DNA of 64,000 nucleotides from Pelagibacterales bacterium SAG-MED28 (GTDB lineage: Bacteria; Pseudomonadota; Alphaproteobacteria; Pelagibacterales; Pelagibacteraceae). Both the position numbers and the translations under genes were made by a program. Numbering within the stretch: position 1 is the stretch's first letter; each line of letters opens with the position of its first letter. The notes beneath the pieces are model-generated. The model was not told where the DNA came from and ran no database searches. It saw nothing but the letters and a program-made list of their open reading frames with translations. The stretch is from NCBI GenBank assembly GCA_014653835.1, contig JACWDY010000001.1:1-64000 (forward strand), read 5' to 3'. Shown here in pieces: positions 50,921-59,795 of the stretch.

Positions 50921-52372
50921 ATGGAAAAAACATACTTATCAATACAGTCATCTTTAACCGTAATCATTCTTGTCGGTATATTCTTTATATTACTTGGATA
51001 TTTAAACTCGAAAAAATTCGTTAATAATAACAATTATATAGTTGGAGATAGAGACGAAAATACCTTTTCATTAACAGCTAGCTTGACAGCTTCAGCTTTA
51101 GGAGCTTGGATTTTGTTTGGACCTGCTTCTGCTGCCACATGGGGAGGTATCGGAGCTGTAATTGGCTATGCTTTAGGAACAGCGGCACCCATGCTCTTTT
51201 TATACAATTTTGGGCCCAAAATAAGAAAAGAATTTCCAAACGGTCTAACATTAACTGAATTTATAAAAAAGAGATTTGGCGCAGGCATACTTAGGATTTG
51301 TTTATTTTTAATACTTTTTTATTTAACGATATTTTTAATAGCAGAGGTCACAGCCATAGCAGCTCTTTTAAAATACACCTCTCAGGTTCCTTTATGGATT
51401 ACTGCAGCAATAACTTTGATTATTTGCTTATTATATATTTTAAGAGGTGGTTTTAAACTTTCAATTATAACAGATAAATATCAATTTAGTTTTATAGTAG
51501 TAGTTATTTTGTCATCACTTTTTTTAGTATTTGGAAAAATAGATTCACCAAGCTTTGAAATAATCAAACAAAATTCACCTAATTTAATTGATAAAAAATA
51601 TTTACCAAATTATACAGCTGGATTAACTTTTTTTATTGCAGTAGCAGCAACAAATTTGTTTCATCAAGGTAATTGGCAAAGAGTATTTTCAGCTAAAAAT
51701 AATAGGATACTTAAATCTAGTTTAATTTATTCTTCACTAATTACTTTTATAATTGTTTATTGGATGGGGTATACTGGCTTATTATCTTTATCTTTGAATT
51801 CAAAAGTAATACCGGATCTAGCATTCTTTGATTTACTATTAGATAAAAAAAATTCAGCAGTAGTAATTGCTTTATTAATTTTAGCAATGTCTTTAACTTT
51901 AAGTACTATAGATACATTAATTAACGCTATTTCTAGTTTAATTATTATTGATGGTAAATTTGTAAATAAATCTTTGAAAGGTAAAGAAGTAAAAAATAAA
52001 GCAAATATAATAATACTTTTACTTTCTGTTCTAGTTTTTATATTAGCTTCAAAAGGTTTTAGTATACTGTATTTATTCCTATTAGCAGATCTATTATGTT
52101 GTGCAGCTGTTATTACAATTTTTTATGGTTTTTTTAATAAAAAGATTAATACGAAATTAGCTTCTTATACAATATTTATTGGATTGTTTTCTGGATTATT
52201 ATTTTTTCCAAGTCAAAATTTTCAATCTAGTATTTTAGTAGGCAATCTTATATCTTTAGAATATTTTACTCCTTTAATAACTTCAAATTTACTTTTCTTT
52301 TCATTTGCAATTTCAATAATTATCCCACTTATAATTATTTCAATTTATTCTTTACGTAATTCATTCAAGTAA
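50921..52372 (+). CDS. thiV: Sodium:solute symporter, probable thiamin-precursor transporter ThiV
   Basis: A 483-aa SSS-family membrane protein with about 13 spans, starting YLSIQSSLTVIILVGIFF. Placement directly under a TPP riboswitch ties it to thiamin supply. In SAR11 a symporter in this position, named ThiV, is the proposed importer of the pyrimidine precursor HMP, because these bacteria lack thiC. The substrate here is inferred from that family and the riboswitch. The ATG is 2 nt after the aptamer. Its end overlaps the convergent rarD-like gene by 28 nt. Confidence 0.88.
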   Translation: MEKTYLSIQSSLTVIILVGIFFILLGYLNSKKFVNNNNYIVGDRDENTFSLTASLTASALGAWILFGPASAATWGGIGAVIGYALGTAAPMLFLYNFGPKIRKEFPNGLTLTEFIKKRFGAGILRICLFLILFYLTIFLIAEVTAIAALLKYTSQVPLWITAAITLIICLLYILRGGFKLSIITDKYQFSFIVVVILSSLFLVFGKIDSPSFEIIKQNSPNLIDKKYLPNYTAGLTFFIAVAATNLFHQGNWQRVFSAKNNRILKSSLIYSSLITFIIVYWMGYTGLLSLSLNSKVIPDLAFFDLLLDKKNSAVVIALLILAMSLTLSTIDTLINAISSLIIIDGKFVNKSLKGKEVKNKANIIILLLSVLVFILASKGFSILYLFLLADLLCCAAVITIFYGFFNKKINTKLASYTIFIGLFSGLLFFPSQNFQSSILVGNLISLEYFTPLITSNLLFFSFAISIIIPLIIISIYSLRNSFK

Positions 52373-53217
52373 ATTATCACTGCAATCCAAATAAAAACAA
52401 ATGCTATTAGTTCGTCTAATATCAATGGTTCGCTAAAATAATATAAACCTAAGAGAAATTGAGCTGTCGGAGTAAGAAAAAAAATCATACTTGCTGGACC
52501 TATACCTATTAGTCCAAATCCTTTTGTGTACCAAAAAAGAGGGATTAAAGTCATAAGGCCGGCCCAGAATAAATAAAATGATAGAACTGGTTCATTTAAA
52601 GAAAAAACATTTAAATTATTTTGGACTAAAAAAACAAATAATAATAGAGCAATAGGAGTAAGTATTAAAGTTTCTATCAGCAATCCTATATCAGAGGATA
52701 CTTTGACTTTTTTCCTTATTAATCCATACAAACTAAATGTAAGAGCAACCGTGATTCCTATCCATGGTATTTGACCAAGTTTAATTAAAAAATAAAGTAA
52801 AGCTAAAATAACTAAGCAAACCGAAATAATTTTGTTTCTATTATATTTTTCATTTAAAAAAATTATTCCAAGAAATACGCTCAATATTGGAAAAATGTAA
52901 TAACCTAATGCTGGGTCTAATAAATTGTTAGTTTTAACTGCGTAAAGCCATGTAAACCAGTTTAGAGAAACAAGTAGTCCAGTTATAAGTAAAATCAGTA
53001 TATTTATTTTTCTTTTGATTACATTTTTAAATTCGCTCCATTTCGAATAATAAGACGTAGTAATTAATAATAGTAAGGCAGTCCAAATAGTTCTGTGAAT
53101 GGTTAATTCTATAGGAGAAGCAAAAGATACAAATTTAAAATAAATTACCCCAATAACTCCCCACCATACGGATGCGCCAACCGTGAATGAAATACCTTTA
53201 AATAAATTTTTCTTCAT
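52345..53217 (-). CDS. rarD: RarD/EamA family transporter
   Basis: A 290-aa membrane protein with about ten short spans in two EamA repeats. The N-terminus (KGISFTVGASVWWGVIGVIYF) and the LNWFTWLYAVKTNNLLDPALGYYIFPI-type segment near residue 85 are typical of RarD. RarD of E. coli was linked to chloramphenicol resistance, but native substrates are not known. It is convergent with thiV and divergent from tRNA-Ser. Confidence 0.88.
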   Translation of the reverse strand: MKKNLFKGISFTVGASVWWGVIGVIYFKFVSFASPIELTIHRTIWTALLLLITTSYYSKWSEFKNVIKRKINILILLITGLLVSLNWFTWLYAVKTNNLLDPALGYYIFPILSVFLGIIFLNEKYNRNKIISVCLVILALLYFLIKLGQIPWIGITVALTFSLYGLIRKKVKVSSDIGLLIETLILTPIALLLFVFLVQNNLNVFSLNEPVLSFYLFWAGLMTLIPLFWYTKGFGLIGIGPASMIFFLTPTAQFLLGLYYFSEPLILDELIAFVFIWIAVIIYLNELRKE

Positions 53218-53242
53218 TTGACCATTTTTTTGATTGATTTAT

Positions 53243-53278
53243 AAGGTAATTAATTAATAATTAGTACTAAATTACCTT
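53243..53278. repeat. Long inverted repeat before tRNA-Ser
   Basis: AAGGTAATT (53243-53251) and AATTACCTT (53270-53278) form a perfect 9-bp stem around an 18-nt AT-rich loop that itself contains the palindrome TTAGTACTAA. It ends 8 nt before tRNA-Ser and lies 26 nt upstream of the rarD start. No T-run follows on either strand. It may be an operator or a pre-tRNA leader hairpin. Confidence 0.45.
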
Positions 53279-53286
53279 GGAAAAAA

Positions 53287-53378
53287 GGAAGAGTGGGTGA
53301 GCGGTTTAAACCAGTTGGTTGCTAACTAACCGTACGAGTAACATCGTACCGAGAGTTCGAATCTCTCCTCTTCCGCCA
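53287..53378 (+). tRNA. tRNA-Ser (GCT)
   Basis: The acceptor stem GGAAGAG (53287-53293) pairs with CTCTTCC (53368-53374), with discriminator G and encoded CCA at 53376-53378. The anticodon stem GTTGG/CTAAC encloses a loop with GCT at 53321-53323. A long variable arm (GTACGAGTAACATCGTAC) confirms a class II serine tRNA, reading AGC/AGT codons. The slt gene ends 4 nt downstream on the other strand. Confidence 0.97.
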
Positions 53379-53382
53379 ATGT

Positions 53383-55626
53383 TTAATTAAAATAGCTATC
53401 GATTTGAACAGGCTCTTTACTCAAAATATATTTATAGACATTAATATTTTCTAAGACTCTTTGAACATAATTTCTTGTTTCTTTAAATCTAATTTGTTCT
53501 ATCCAGTTAACATATGATAATTGACCTTTTGACGGGTCACCATTTACTCTCCTCCATGTTTTAACTCTGTTGGGCCCTGCATTGTATGCAGCTATAGCGA
53601 AAGGATAAACTCCATTATAATCCTCAATTAAAGAATTAAAATAATATGAACCTAATTTAATATTATACTCTGGGTCACGAGTTAACCCACTAATGCTATA
53701 AGGTAGCTTAGCTTGTTTAGCTACAATTTTAGCAGTGTATTTCATTAACTGCATCATACCCCTAGCACCAGCCCAGCTGTTAGCGCTTTTGTCAAATTCG
53801 CTCTCTTGTCTAATAATTGCTAAAACAACTTCAGATTTTGGCATTACTTTATTATTAATTATTTTTGGTGTCGCTATGATTGGATAATTGAATTGATTGT
53901 AAAATCGTTTTTCGTATGATGCCTTTTTTGAAATCTGAATAGCAAAGTCATATCTTTCAACATTTGTTGCTAATTCAGCTGCTAATACTTCACTCCCTTT
54001 TTCAATATTTAGACTAGCTAAATGTTTAAAAATATCTTTTCCTAATTGAGTGGCGTTAAGTTCTTTTAGTAAGATAATGTGTCTTATAAGTTTATTTTTA
54101 TTGAAATCTTTTTCATAATCTTTATCAAAAAAACTCTCATCTTTAAGTTCAAAATTTCCACCTGGATTAATCTTATTAAAGGCAAGTTGACCATAATATG
54201 TCATTGGAAATTCAGCTGCTTGAGAGTAAAAATCATTAGATAGTTGTTTCTCATTTAATTTTTCGTATGCTGCACCTAACCAATATGCACCCCTTGCTAA
54301 ACTTATTGGATAACCAACATTATTATAAAAATTTTGAAAATGATTAACCGCGTATTCTGGTGAATTTAAAAAAGTTAATGCAATCCAACCGGATAACCAT
54401 TCTGCCTCAGCAAACGATGGACCTGCTGACAGAGCATGCTCACTAGAAATTTTGTATGCTGTTTTGTATCGTTTCTTATAAATTAAGCTTCTTACAACAC
54501 TTTCTCTTTGTTCCCACCACTTATCAGGTCTAACCATTTGTTGTTCGGTTTTTATAGAATTACGGTATAAAATTTCTAAGGAACCCTCTAATCTACCTCT
54601 GCGATTTCTCCATCTTAATCTATCAAACTCTAATCCTGGATCTTTTTTCAAATATTCTGGAACTTTAGAAATAGCATTGTCAACACCGTAAGAATTACTC
54701 ATTAATATCTGACGAGCGTTATATAATACCCTTTGGTCTTTAGGTAAATATTTTAACATTCTTTTCAGATCCCAATATTTTTTTTCCCAAGCTAAATAAT
54801 CAGCCCTTCTAATATGATCTTCAGAGTCAATAAATTTTTTAAATTTAGCACGATAATAACCCAAATCATTTTTACTTATTGTTGCAGTTTCCCAACCTTC
54901 TTTAATTAATTCTTGAACCTTTTCTGTTTGCCCTTTTTCAAGATAAGCCTCTGCTAATTTAATTTTTCCCATTCCTCCAAGCGGTGGATACTTATCAAAC
55001 CAATTTATTATTGAGGTCGGGGAGTTATTTCTTAAATAAATTTTTCCCTCTGCAAGAAATCTAATTCTATTAATTCGGGGGTACTCACTATTTTGTTCGA
55101 TAAAATTTTTATATTCACTAAATGATGCACCATTTCTTGTAGTTTTTAGATACATCCAATCGATAAGATTTCTAAATTCACGATCTTTAACTTTTGAAGC
55201 ACTCTTAAGTGCACTATTCCATTTTTTATCTTTAATAAAGTTTATAGTTTCCTTTGCACGAATGAAATCTTTCTGATTCAAAATTGACGATTTTTCTATT
55301 TCTTTAGTTGAAGCCTTGTAAATAGCAGGTTTTTTTTGAGGAAAAATAAATGCGTTTTTTTGTGAAATTATTTCTTTTTTTTTATTTTCTTTTTTCTCTT
55401 TTACCTCTTTTTGTTTTGCTATTTTTTCCTTTTCAATATTTTCTTCTTTTTGAATTACTGGTTTTTTTTGTGGTAAACCTTTATTTAAATCAGTTTTTTC
55501 AGTATTATCTGCGCTTTTAAATATTGAAGGTTTTTTTTTAGGAAATAGGAATTGATCCTCTGAATAACTCTGACCAGATAATAAAAAAAGTGTTATTATT
55601 ACTAGACTAATTAATTTAATGGTCAT
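53383..55626 (-). CDS. slt: Soluble-type lytic murein transglycosylase
   Basis: Cuts peptidoglycan glycan strands to form anhydro-muropeptides. The 747-aa protein has a signal peptide (cut near residue 22), then a Lys-rich linker with three PxKKPxI repeats (residues 29-35, 52-58, 96-102). A long helical superhelix follows, and a C-terminal SLT domain with the catalytic glutamate in RQESEF (near 608), GARGMMQLM and AYNAGPNRV. Domain order matches Slt70. It is divergent from dapA with only 31 nt between starts. Confidence 0.93.
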   Translation of the reverse strand: MTIKLISLVIITLFLLSGQSYSEDQFLFPKKKPSIFKSADNTEKTDLNKGLPQKKPVIQKEENIEKEKIAKQKEVKEKKENKKKEIISQKNAFIFPQKKPAIYKASTKEIEKSSILNQKDFIRAKETINFIKDKKWNSALKSASKVKDREFRNLIDWMYLKTTRNGASFSEYKNFIEQNSEYPRINRIRFLAEGKIYLRNNSPTSIINWFDKYPPLGGMGKIKLAEAYLEKGQTEKVQELIKEGWETATISKNDLGYYRAKFKKFIDSEDHIRRADYLAWEKKYWDLKRMLKYLPKDQRVLYNARQILMSNSYGVDNAISKVPEYLKKDPGLEFDRLRWRNRRGRLEGSLEILYRNSIKTEQQMVRPDKWWEQRESVVRSLIYKKRYKTAYKISSEHALSAGPSFAEAEWLSGWIALTFLNSPEYAVNHFQNFYNNVGYPISLARGAYWLGAAYEKLNEKQLSNDFYSQAAEFPMTYYGQLAFNKINPGGNFELKDESFFDKDYEKDFNKNKLIRHIILLKELNATQLGKDIFKHLASLNIEKGSEVLAAELATNVERYDFAIQISKKASYEKRFYNQFNYPIIATPKIINNKVMPKSEVVLAIIRQESEFDKSANSWAGARGMMQLMKYTAKIVAKQAKLPYSISGLTRDPEYNIKLGSYYFNSLIEDYNGVYPFAIAAYNAGPNRVKTWRRVNGDPSKGQLSYVNWIEQIRFKETRNYVQRVLENINVYKYILSKEPVQIDSYFN

Positions 55627-55657
55627 AAGTTAACACTTATTTATCTTATTTTGTTTT

Positions 55658-56527
55658 ATGCTTAAAGGATCAATTGTAGCTCTGATTACCCCATTCGATA
55701 ACGGTGATTTAAGTGAGATCGGTTATATAAAATTAATCAATTATCATTTAGAAAATGGCACTAATGGTGTTGTTCCAGGTGGAACTACCGGAGAGTCCCC
55801 AACTTTGTCTCATAATGAGCACAAAAAAATAATTGAAATTGCTGTTAAAGAATGTAGTGGAAAAATTCCTGTAATAGCTGGCACAGGATCTAACTCAACA
55901 GATGAAGCAGTAGAGTTATCTAAATTTGCTGAAAAAGCAGGATCAGATGCTTTGTTAGTTGTAACGCCATATTACAATAAACCAACTCAAGAGGGTTTAT
56001 ATCAACACTACAAAAAAATTAATGATAATGTTGGGATACCGATCATTATTTACAATATTCCCTCCAGATCTGTAATAGATATGAGTGTAAATACTATGTC
56101 TAAGTTGTTCGAATTAAAAAATATTGTTGGAGTAAAAGATGCAACTGGTGACTTGAGCAGAGTTGATCAACAATTAAAAGCGATGGGAAAAGATTTTATC
56201 CAATTGACTGGAAATGATGATAATTCTTTAGAATTTAATAAAAGAGGTGGTGTTGGGTCTATAAGTGTAACCGCAAATATAGCTGCAAAATACTGTTCAA
56301 ATTTTCAAATAGCTTGTGCTAATAATATTAATAAAGCTGTAGAATTAGATAAAATTTTACAACCAGTTCATAATGCTATGTTTATTGAAAGTAATCCATC
56401 GCCAGTCAAATATGCAGCCTCATTATTAGGAATGTGTAACCCATCTGTAAGATTACCGCTCGTTGAAGTAAAAGGCGAAACAAAAAAGAAAATCTCAGAG
56501 GCACTTAAAGTAGCTAAGTTACTTTAA
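55658..56527 (+). CDS. dapA: 4-hydroxy-tetrahydrodipicolinate synthase
   Basis: Condenses pyruvate and aspartate semialdehyde in lysine and diaminopimelate synthesis. The 289-aa protein has the GGTTGES pyruvate motif at residues 41-47, the tyrosine of YNIPSRS near 131 and the Schiff-base lysine in GVKDATGD near 160. First gene of a ten-gene run to recO; its stop overlaps the smpB start by one base. Confidence 0.97.
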   Translation: MLKGSIVALITPFDNGDLSEIGYIKLINYHLENGTNGVVPGGTTGESPTLSHNEHKKIIEIAVKECSGKIPVIAGTGSNSTDEAVELSKFAEKAGSDALLVVTPYYNKPTQEGLYQHYKKINDNVGIPIIIYNIPSRSVIDMSVNTMSKLFELKNIVGVKDATGDLSRVDQQLKAMGKDFIQLTGNDDNSLEFNKRGGVGSISVTANIAAKYCSNFQIACANNINKAVELDKILQPVHNAMFIESNPSPVKYAASLLGMCNPSVRLPLVEVKGETKKKISEALKVAKLL

Positions 56528-57000
56528 TGAAACAAAAATTAGTACCCGGACAAAAAATAATTTTTTTAAATCGTAAAGCGAGCTTCAATTATTTTTTTTT
56601 AGAAATTTTAGAAGCAGGAATTTCTTTAAAAGGTTCAGAGGTAAAATCACTTAGAGATGGAAAAGGGAGTATCGCTGACTCTTATGCAGTTGATAATAAT
56701 GGAGAATTATTCTTAATTAATTCACATATACCATTATATAGACAATCTTCATATAACAATCACGATCCTAAAGGAGATAGAAAATTATTATTAAAAAAAA
56801 AAGAAATCAATAAACTTATTGGTCGTATCAATCAGGAAGGTCTAACATTAATACCTACTAAATTATATTTTATAAAAGGTAAAGTTAAAGTTGAAATAGC
56901 TGTAGCAAAAGGAAAAAAACTTTACGATAAAAGACAAGTAAAAAAAACTAGAGATTGGAATAGAGAAAAAGCTAGATTGTTAAGTAAGAATAATAAATGA
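56527..57000 (+). CDS. smpB: SsrA-binding protein SmpB
   Basis: SmpB delivers tmRNA to stalled ribosomes. The 157-aa protein has [29 protein letters not shown] at the N-terminus and the basic C-terminal tail with [21 protein letters not shown], which folds in the mRNA channel. tmRNA itself is not in the window. It overlaps folK by 4 nt (ATGA). Confidence 0.97.
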   Translation: MKQKLVPGQKIIFLNRKASFNYFFLEILEAGISLKGSEVKSLRDGKGSIADSYAVDNNGELFLINSHIPLYRQSSYNNHDPKGDRKLLLKKKEINKLIGRINQEGLTLIPTKLYFIKGKVKVEIAVAKGKKLYDKRQVKKTRDWNREKARLLSKNNK

Positions 57001-57512
57001 TACATCTAAATATTGGATCTAATTTGAATTCAAATTTTGGTAATAAATTTGATAATATATCAATTGCTATTAAACTTCTAATTGAAAATAAGTTTAATGT
57101 TAAAAGAATATCCAATTTTTATGAAACACCATCCTATCCAAATAAAAATTTACCAAATTTTTTAAATGTAGGTATTTTTGGAACATTTCGTAAAGAAGCT
57201 AGAGAACTCAGAAATATTATTTCTCTCATCGAAAAGAAAATTGGAAGAGTTAAAACTAAAAAAAATAATCCAAGAGTATGTGATATTGATATTATAGATT
57301 TTAATGGTGAAAATATAGATATGAATAATTTAACGATTCCTCATAAAAGATGCCATCAAAGGAATTTTGTTTTATTTCCAATAAGTCAGATAGACCCTTG
57401 CTGGGAACATCCAATTTTAAAGAAAAATGTAAATGTTTTAATAGGTCAATTGGACCTAAAATCCAGGATAGAGATTACAAGGCTGAATAAAAATGTTAAT
57501 ATAAAGACATGA
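56997..57512 (+). CDS. folK: 2-amino-4-hydroxy-6-hydroxymethyldihydropteridine pyrophosphokinase
   Basis: Transfers pyrophosphate from ATP to the pterin in folate synthesis. The 171-aa protein has the LNIGSN start, [11 protein letters not shown] near residue 42, [14 protein letters not shown] near 92 with the metal aspartates, and [16 protein letters not shown] near 116. The aspartate motif is more divergent than usual, but all parts are in order. 4-nt overlaps on both sides. Confidence 0.92.
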   Translation: MIHLNIGSNLNSNFGNKFDNISIAIKLLIENKFNVKRISNFYETPSYPNKNLPNFLNVGIFGTFRKEARELRNIISLIEKKIGRVKTKKNNPRVCDIDIIDFNGENIDMNNLTIPHKRCHQRNFVLFPISQIDPCWEHPILKKNVNVLIGQLDLKSRIEITRLNKNVNIKT

Positions 57513-59257
57513 TAGACAACAACGAATTAATTACTCAAATAAAATTGTACAATAGATTTTTAAACATAAATACTGTTAACAAAGCTTATAATTTTGCATT
57601 AGAGGCTCATCAAAATCAAAAAAGAGATGAAGGTGTACCCTATATTATACATCCGGTGGCTGTTGCAAAAATTTTGACAGATTTAAAGTTAGATAGCGCT
57701 ACAATTACAACAGGACTACTTCATGATACAATCGAAGATACAAATGTTACTTATGAGAGTGTAAAAAAAGAGTTTGGAGAAGAAGTAGCTAACTTAGTTG
57801 ATGGCGTAACTAAAATTTCTGCTCTAGAAGATAAGGCCTCTGACGACTCTAAAGCTGAAAATTTTAGAAAATTAATATTAGCAACTTCAAAGGATATACG
57901 TGTTCTCTTAGTGAAACTTGCCGACCGTTTACATAACATGAGAACAATACAATTTGTTAAAGATAAAGAAAAAAAAATTAGAAAAGCAAAAGAGACTATG
58001 GAAATCTACGCTCCATTAGCTGAAAGAATGGGAATGAATACTATAAGAGATGAGCTAGAAGATCTTTCTTTTTCAGTGCTAAACAGACCTGCAAGAGACT
58101 TAATTATCGAAAGACTTCAATTTATAAAAAATAATAAAGACGATACTTTCAAATCTATTTCCACAGAACTGATTGAACTTTTAAATAAGAATGGAGTAGA
58201 GGCGACTATTAATGGAAGAGAAAAAACTCCATTTTCTATTTGGAGAAAAATACAAAATAAAAAAGTTTCTTTGGAACAACTAACAGACATTATAGGTTTT
58301 AGAATAATAGTTAAAACAGTGGAAGATTGTTATAAAACACTAGGTATTTTTCATAGCAAATTTCCAACAATTCCTGGAAGATTTAAGGATTATATTTCTA
58401 CACCAAAAATAAATAAATACCAATCTATACATTCGGCAGTTATAGGACCGCAAAAAAATAGAATTGAAATTCAAATAAGAACCTTTGAAATGAATGAATT
58501 TGCCGAAAGAGGTATAGCATCACATTGGAAATATAAATCGTCTGAGAAATTTTCCGACTTATCATGGAAAGAATATGACTGGCTAAGAGATTTAGTTGAA
58601 ATAATTGAAGCTGGTAATAGTCCAGAGCATTACTATGAATTTACTAAATTACAAATGTTTCAGGAAAATGTTTTTTGTTTTACTCCAAAGGGATCTGTAA
58701 TTAAGTTACCAAAATTGGCTACGCCAATCGATTTTGCTTATGCCGTGCATACAAAAATTGGTGATAGTGCTATCGGTTGTTCTGTCAATGGTAGAGAAAC
58801 AACATTACAAAATATTTTAAACAATGGTGATATGATAAAAATTGAAACTTCTAAAAATGCATCACCGTCATTGCACTGGTTAAGTTCGGCAAAGACAGGG
58901 AAAGCAAGGGCAGCTATAAGAAGGTATTGGCAAGATAAATCGACAGAAACAGAAAAAAAAGTTGAAAAAAATTACAAAAGTACAATTGAAGTAGATTTAC
59001 CTCACAAACCTGGAGCTTTAGGGAATATTTGCTCATTAATCGGATTAAACAAAGGAAATATAATTAATGTTGAGTTGCTTGAAAGAAAAGAAAAATATTT
59101 AAAATTTGCTTTTGACTTACAAATTAAAGATTTGAAAAATTTCACAAACTTGATAAGTGAAATAAAGCAAAGCGATTTAAATTTTAAAATAATAAGACAT
59201 AAACAGAAAAAAAATGCTTTCATTAGAAGAATCTTTGAAAATTTTAAAAGAAACTAA
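57509..59257 (+). CDS. spoT: Bifunctional (p)ppGpp synthetase/hydrolase (Rel/SpoT)
   Basis: Makes and degrades the stringent-response alarmone. The 582-aa protein has the HD hydrolase domain (H48, HDTIED at residues 72-77), the synthetase domain with GRFKDYISTPKINKYQSIHSAV-type residues near 290-310, a TGS domain at about 385-450 and a C-terminal ACT domain at about 490-570. Usual family length is 700-740. The helical and zinc/RIS region between TGS and ACT is missing, so ribosome-linked control is probably altered. Overlaps pyrE by 44 nt. Confidence 0.95.
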   Translation: MIDNNELITQIKLYNRFLNINTVNKAYNFALEAHQNQKRDEGVPYIIHPVAVAKILTDLKLDSATITTGLLHDTIEDTNVTYESVKKEFGEEVANLVDGVTKISALEDKASDDSKAENFRKLILATSKDIRVLLVKLADRLHNMRTIQFVKDKEKKIRKAKETMEIYAPLAERMGMNTIRDELEDLSFSVLNRPARDLIIERLQFIKNNKDDTFKSISTELIELLNKNGVEATINGREKTPFSIWRKIQNKKVSLEQLTDIIGFRIIVKTVEDCYKTLGIFHSKFPTIPGRFKDYISTPKINKYQSIHSAVIGPQKNRIEIQIRTFEMNEFAERGIASHWKYKSSEKFSDLSWKEYDWLRDLVEIIEAGNSPEHYYEFTKLQMFQENVFCFTPKGSVIKLPKLATPIDFAYAVHTKIGDSAIGCSVNGRETTLQNILNNGDMIKIETSKNASPSLHWLSSAKTGKARAAIRRYWQDKSTETEKKVEKNYKSTIEVDLPHKPGALGNICSLIGLNKGNIINVELLERKEKYLKFAFDLQIKDLKNFTNLISEIKQSDLNFKIIRHKQKKNAFIRRIFENFKRN

Positions 59258-59795
59258 AGCTTTAATCGAAGGGCATTTTATTCTCTCCTCTGGTTTACAT
59301 AGTCCAAAGTATGTTCAATGTGCTCAATTAATGAGCAAGCCCAGCCAAGCCACGCAAATCTGTCATTCATTAGTTAAAAAAATCAAAAGTGAGTTTGAAA
59401 ATATTGATTTAATACTGTCTCCAGCAATGGGAGGAATTGTTGTTGGATATGAAATAGGTAAACTTCTAGGTGTAGAAAGTATTTTTTCTGAGAGAGTTAA
59501 TGGAGAATTCCAATTACGAAGAGATTTTAAAATTAAACAAGATACTAATGTTTTGATTGTCGAAGACGTAATTACAACTGGAAAGTCTAGTATTGAATGC
59601 TCAAAATTAGTTACTGTAAATAAAGCTAATATAGTTGGTTATGCATGTATAATAGATAGATCTAATGGCAAATCAGAAATTAATGATAAAATTATATCGC
59701 AAATCGAATTAAACATTCCAACTTATAAAAAAGAAAATTTACCAAAAGAATTAATATCTATTGATCCAGTAAAACCAGGTAGCAGAAATCTTTAA
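59214..59795 (+). CDS. pyrE: Orotate phosphoribosyltransferase
   Basis: Joins orotate to PRPP to give OMP in pyrimidine synthesis. The 193-aa protein has the substrate loop HFILSSGLHSPKYVQC near residue 20 and the PRPP motif VLIVEDVITTGKSS near 105-118. The start at 59214 lies 44 nt inside the rsh gene and gives the expected MLSLEESLKIL N-terminus. It overlaps pdxJ by one base. Confidence 0.95.
   Translation: MLSLEESLKILKETKALIEGHFILSSGLHSPKYVQCAQLMSKPSQATQICHSLVKKIKSEFENIDLILSPAMGGIVVGYEIGKLLGVESIFSERVNGEFQLRRDFKIKQDTNVLIVEDVITTGKSSIECSKLVTVNKANIVGYACIIDRSNGKSEINDKIISQIELNIPTYKKENLPKELISIDPVKPGSRNL

Noticed and set aside
50921-52372. Proline or acetate symporter as the function of the SSS transporter
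   Set aside because: Family membership alone would allow this, but the TPP riboswitch directly in front makes a thiamin-related substrate much more likely.
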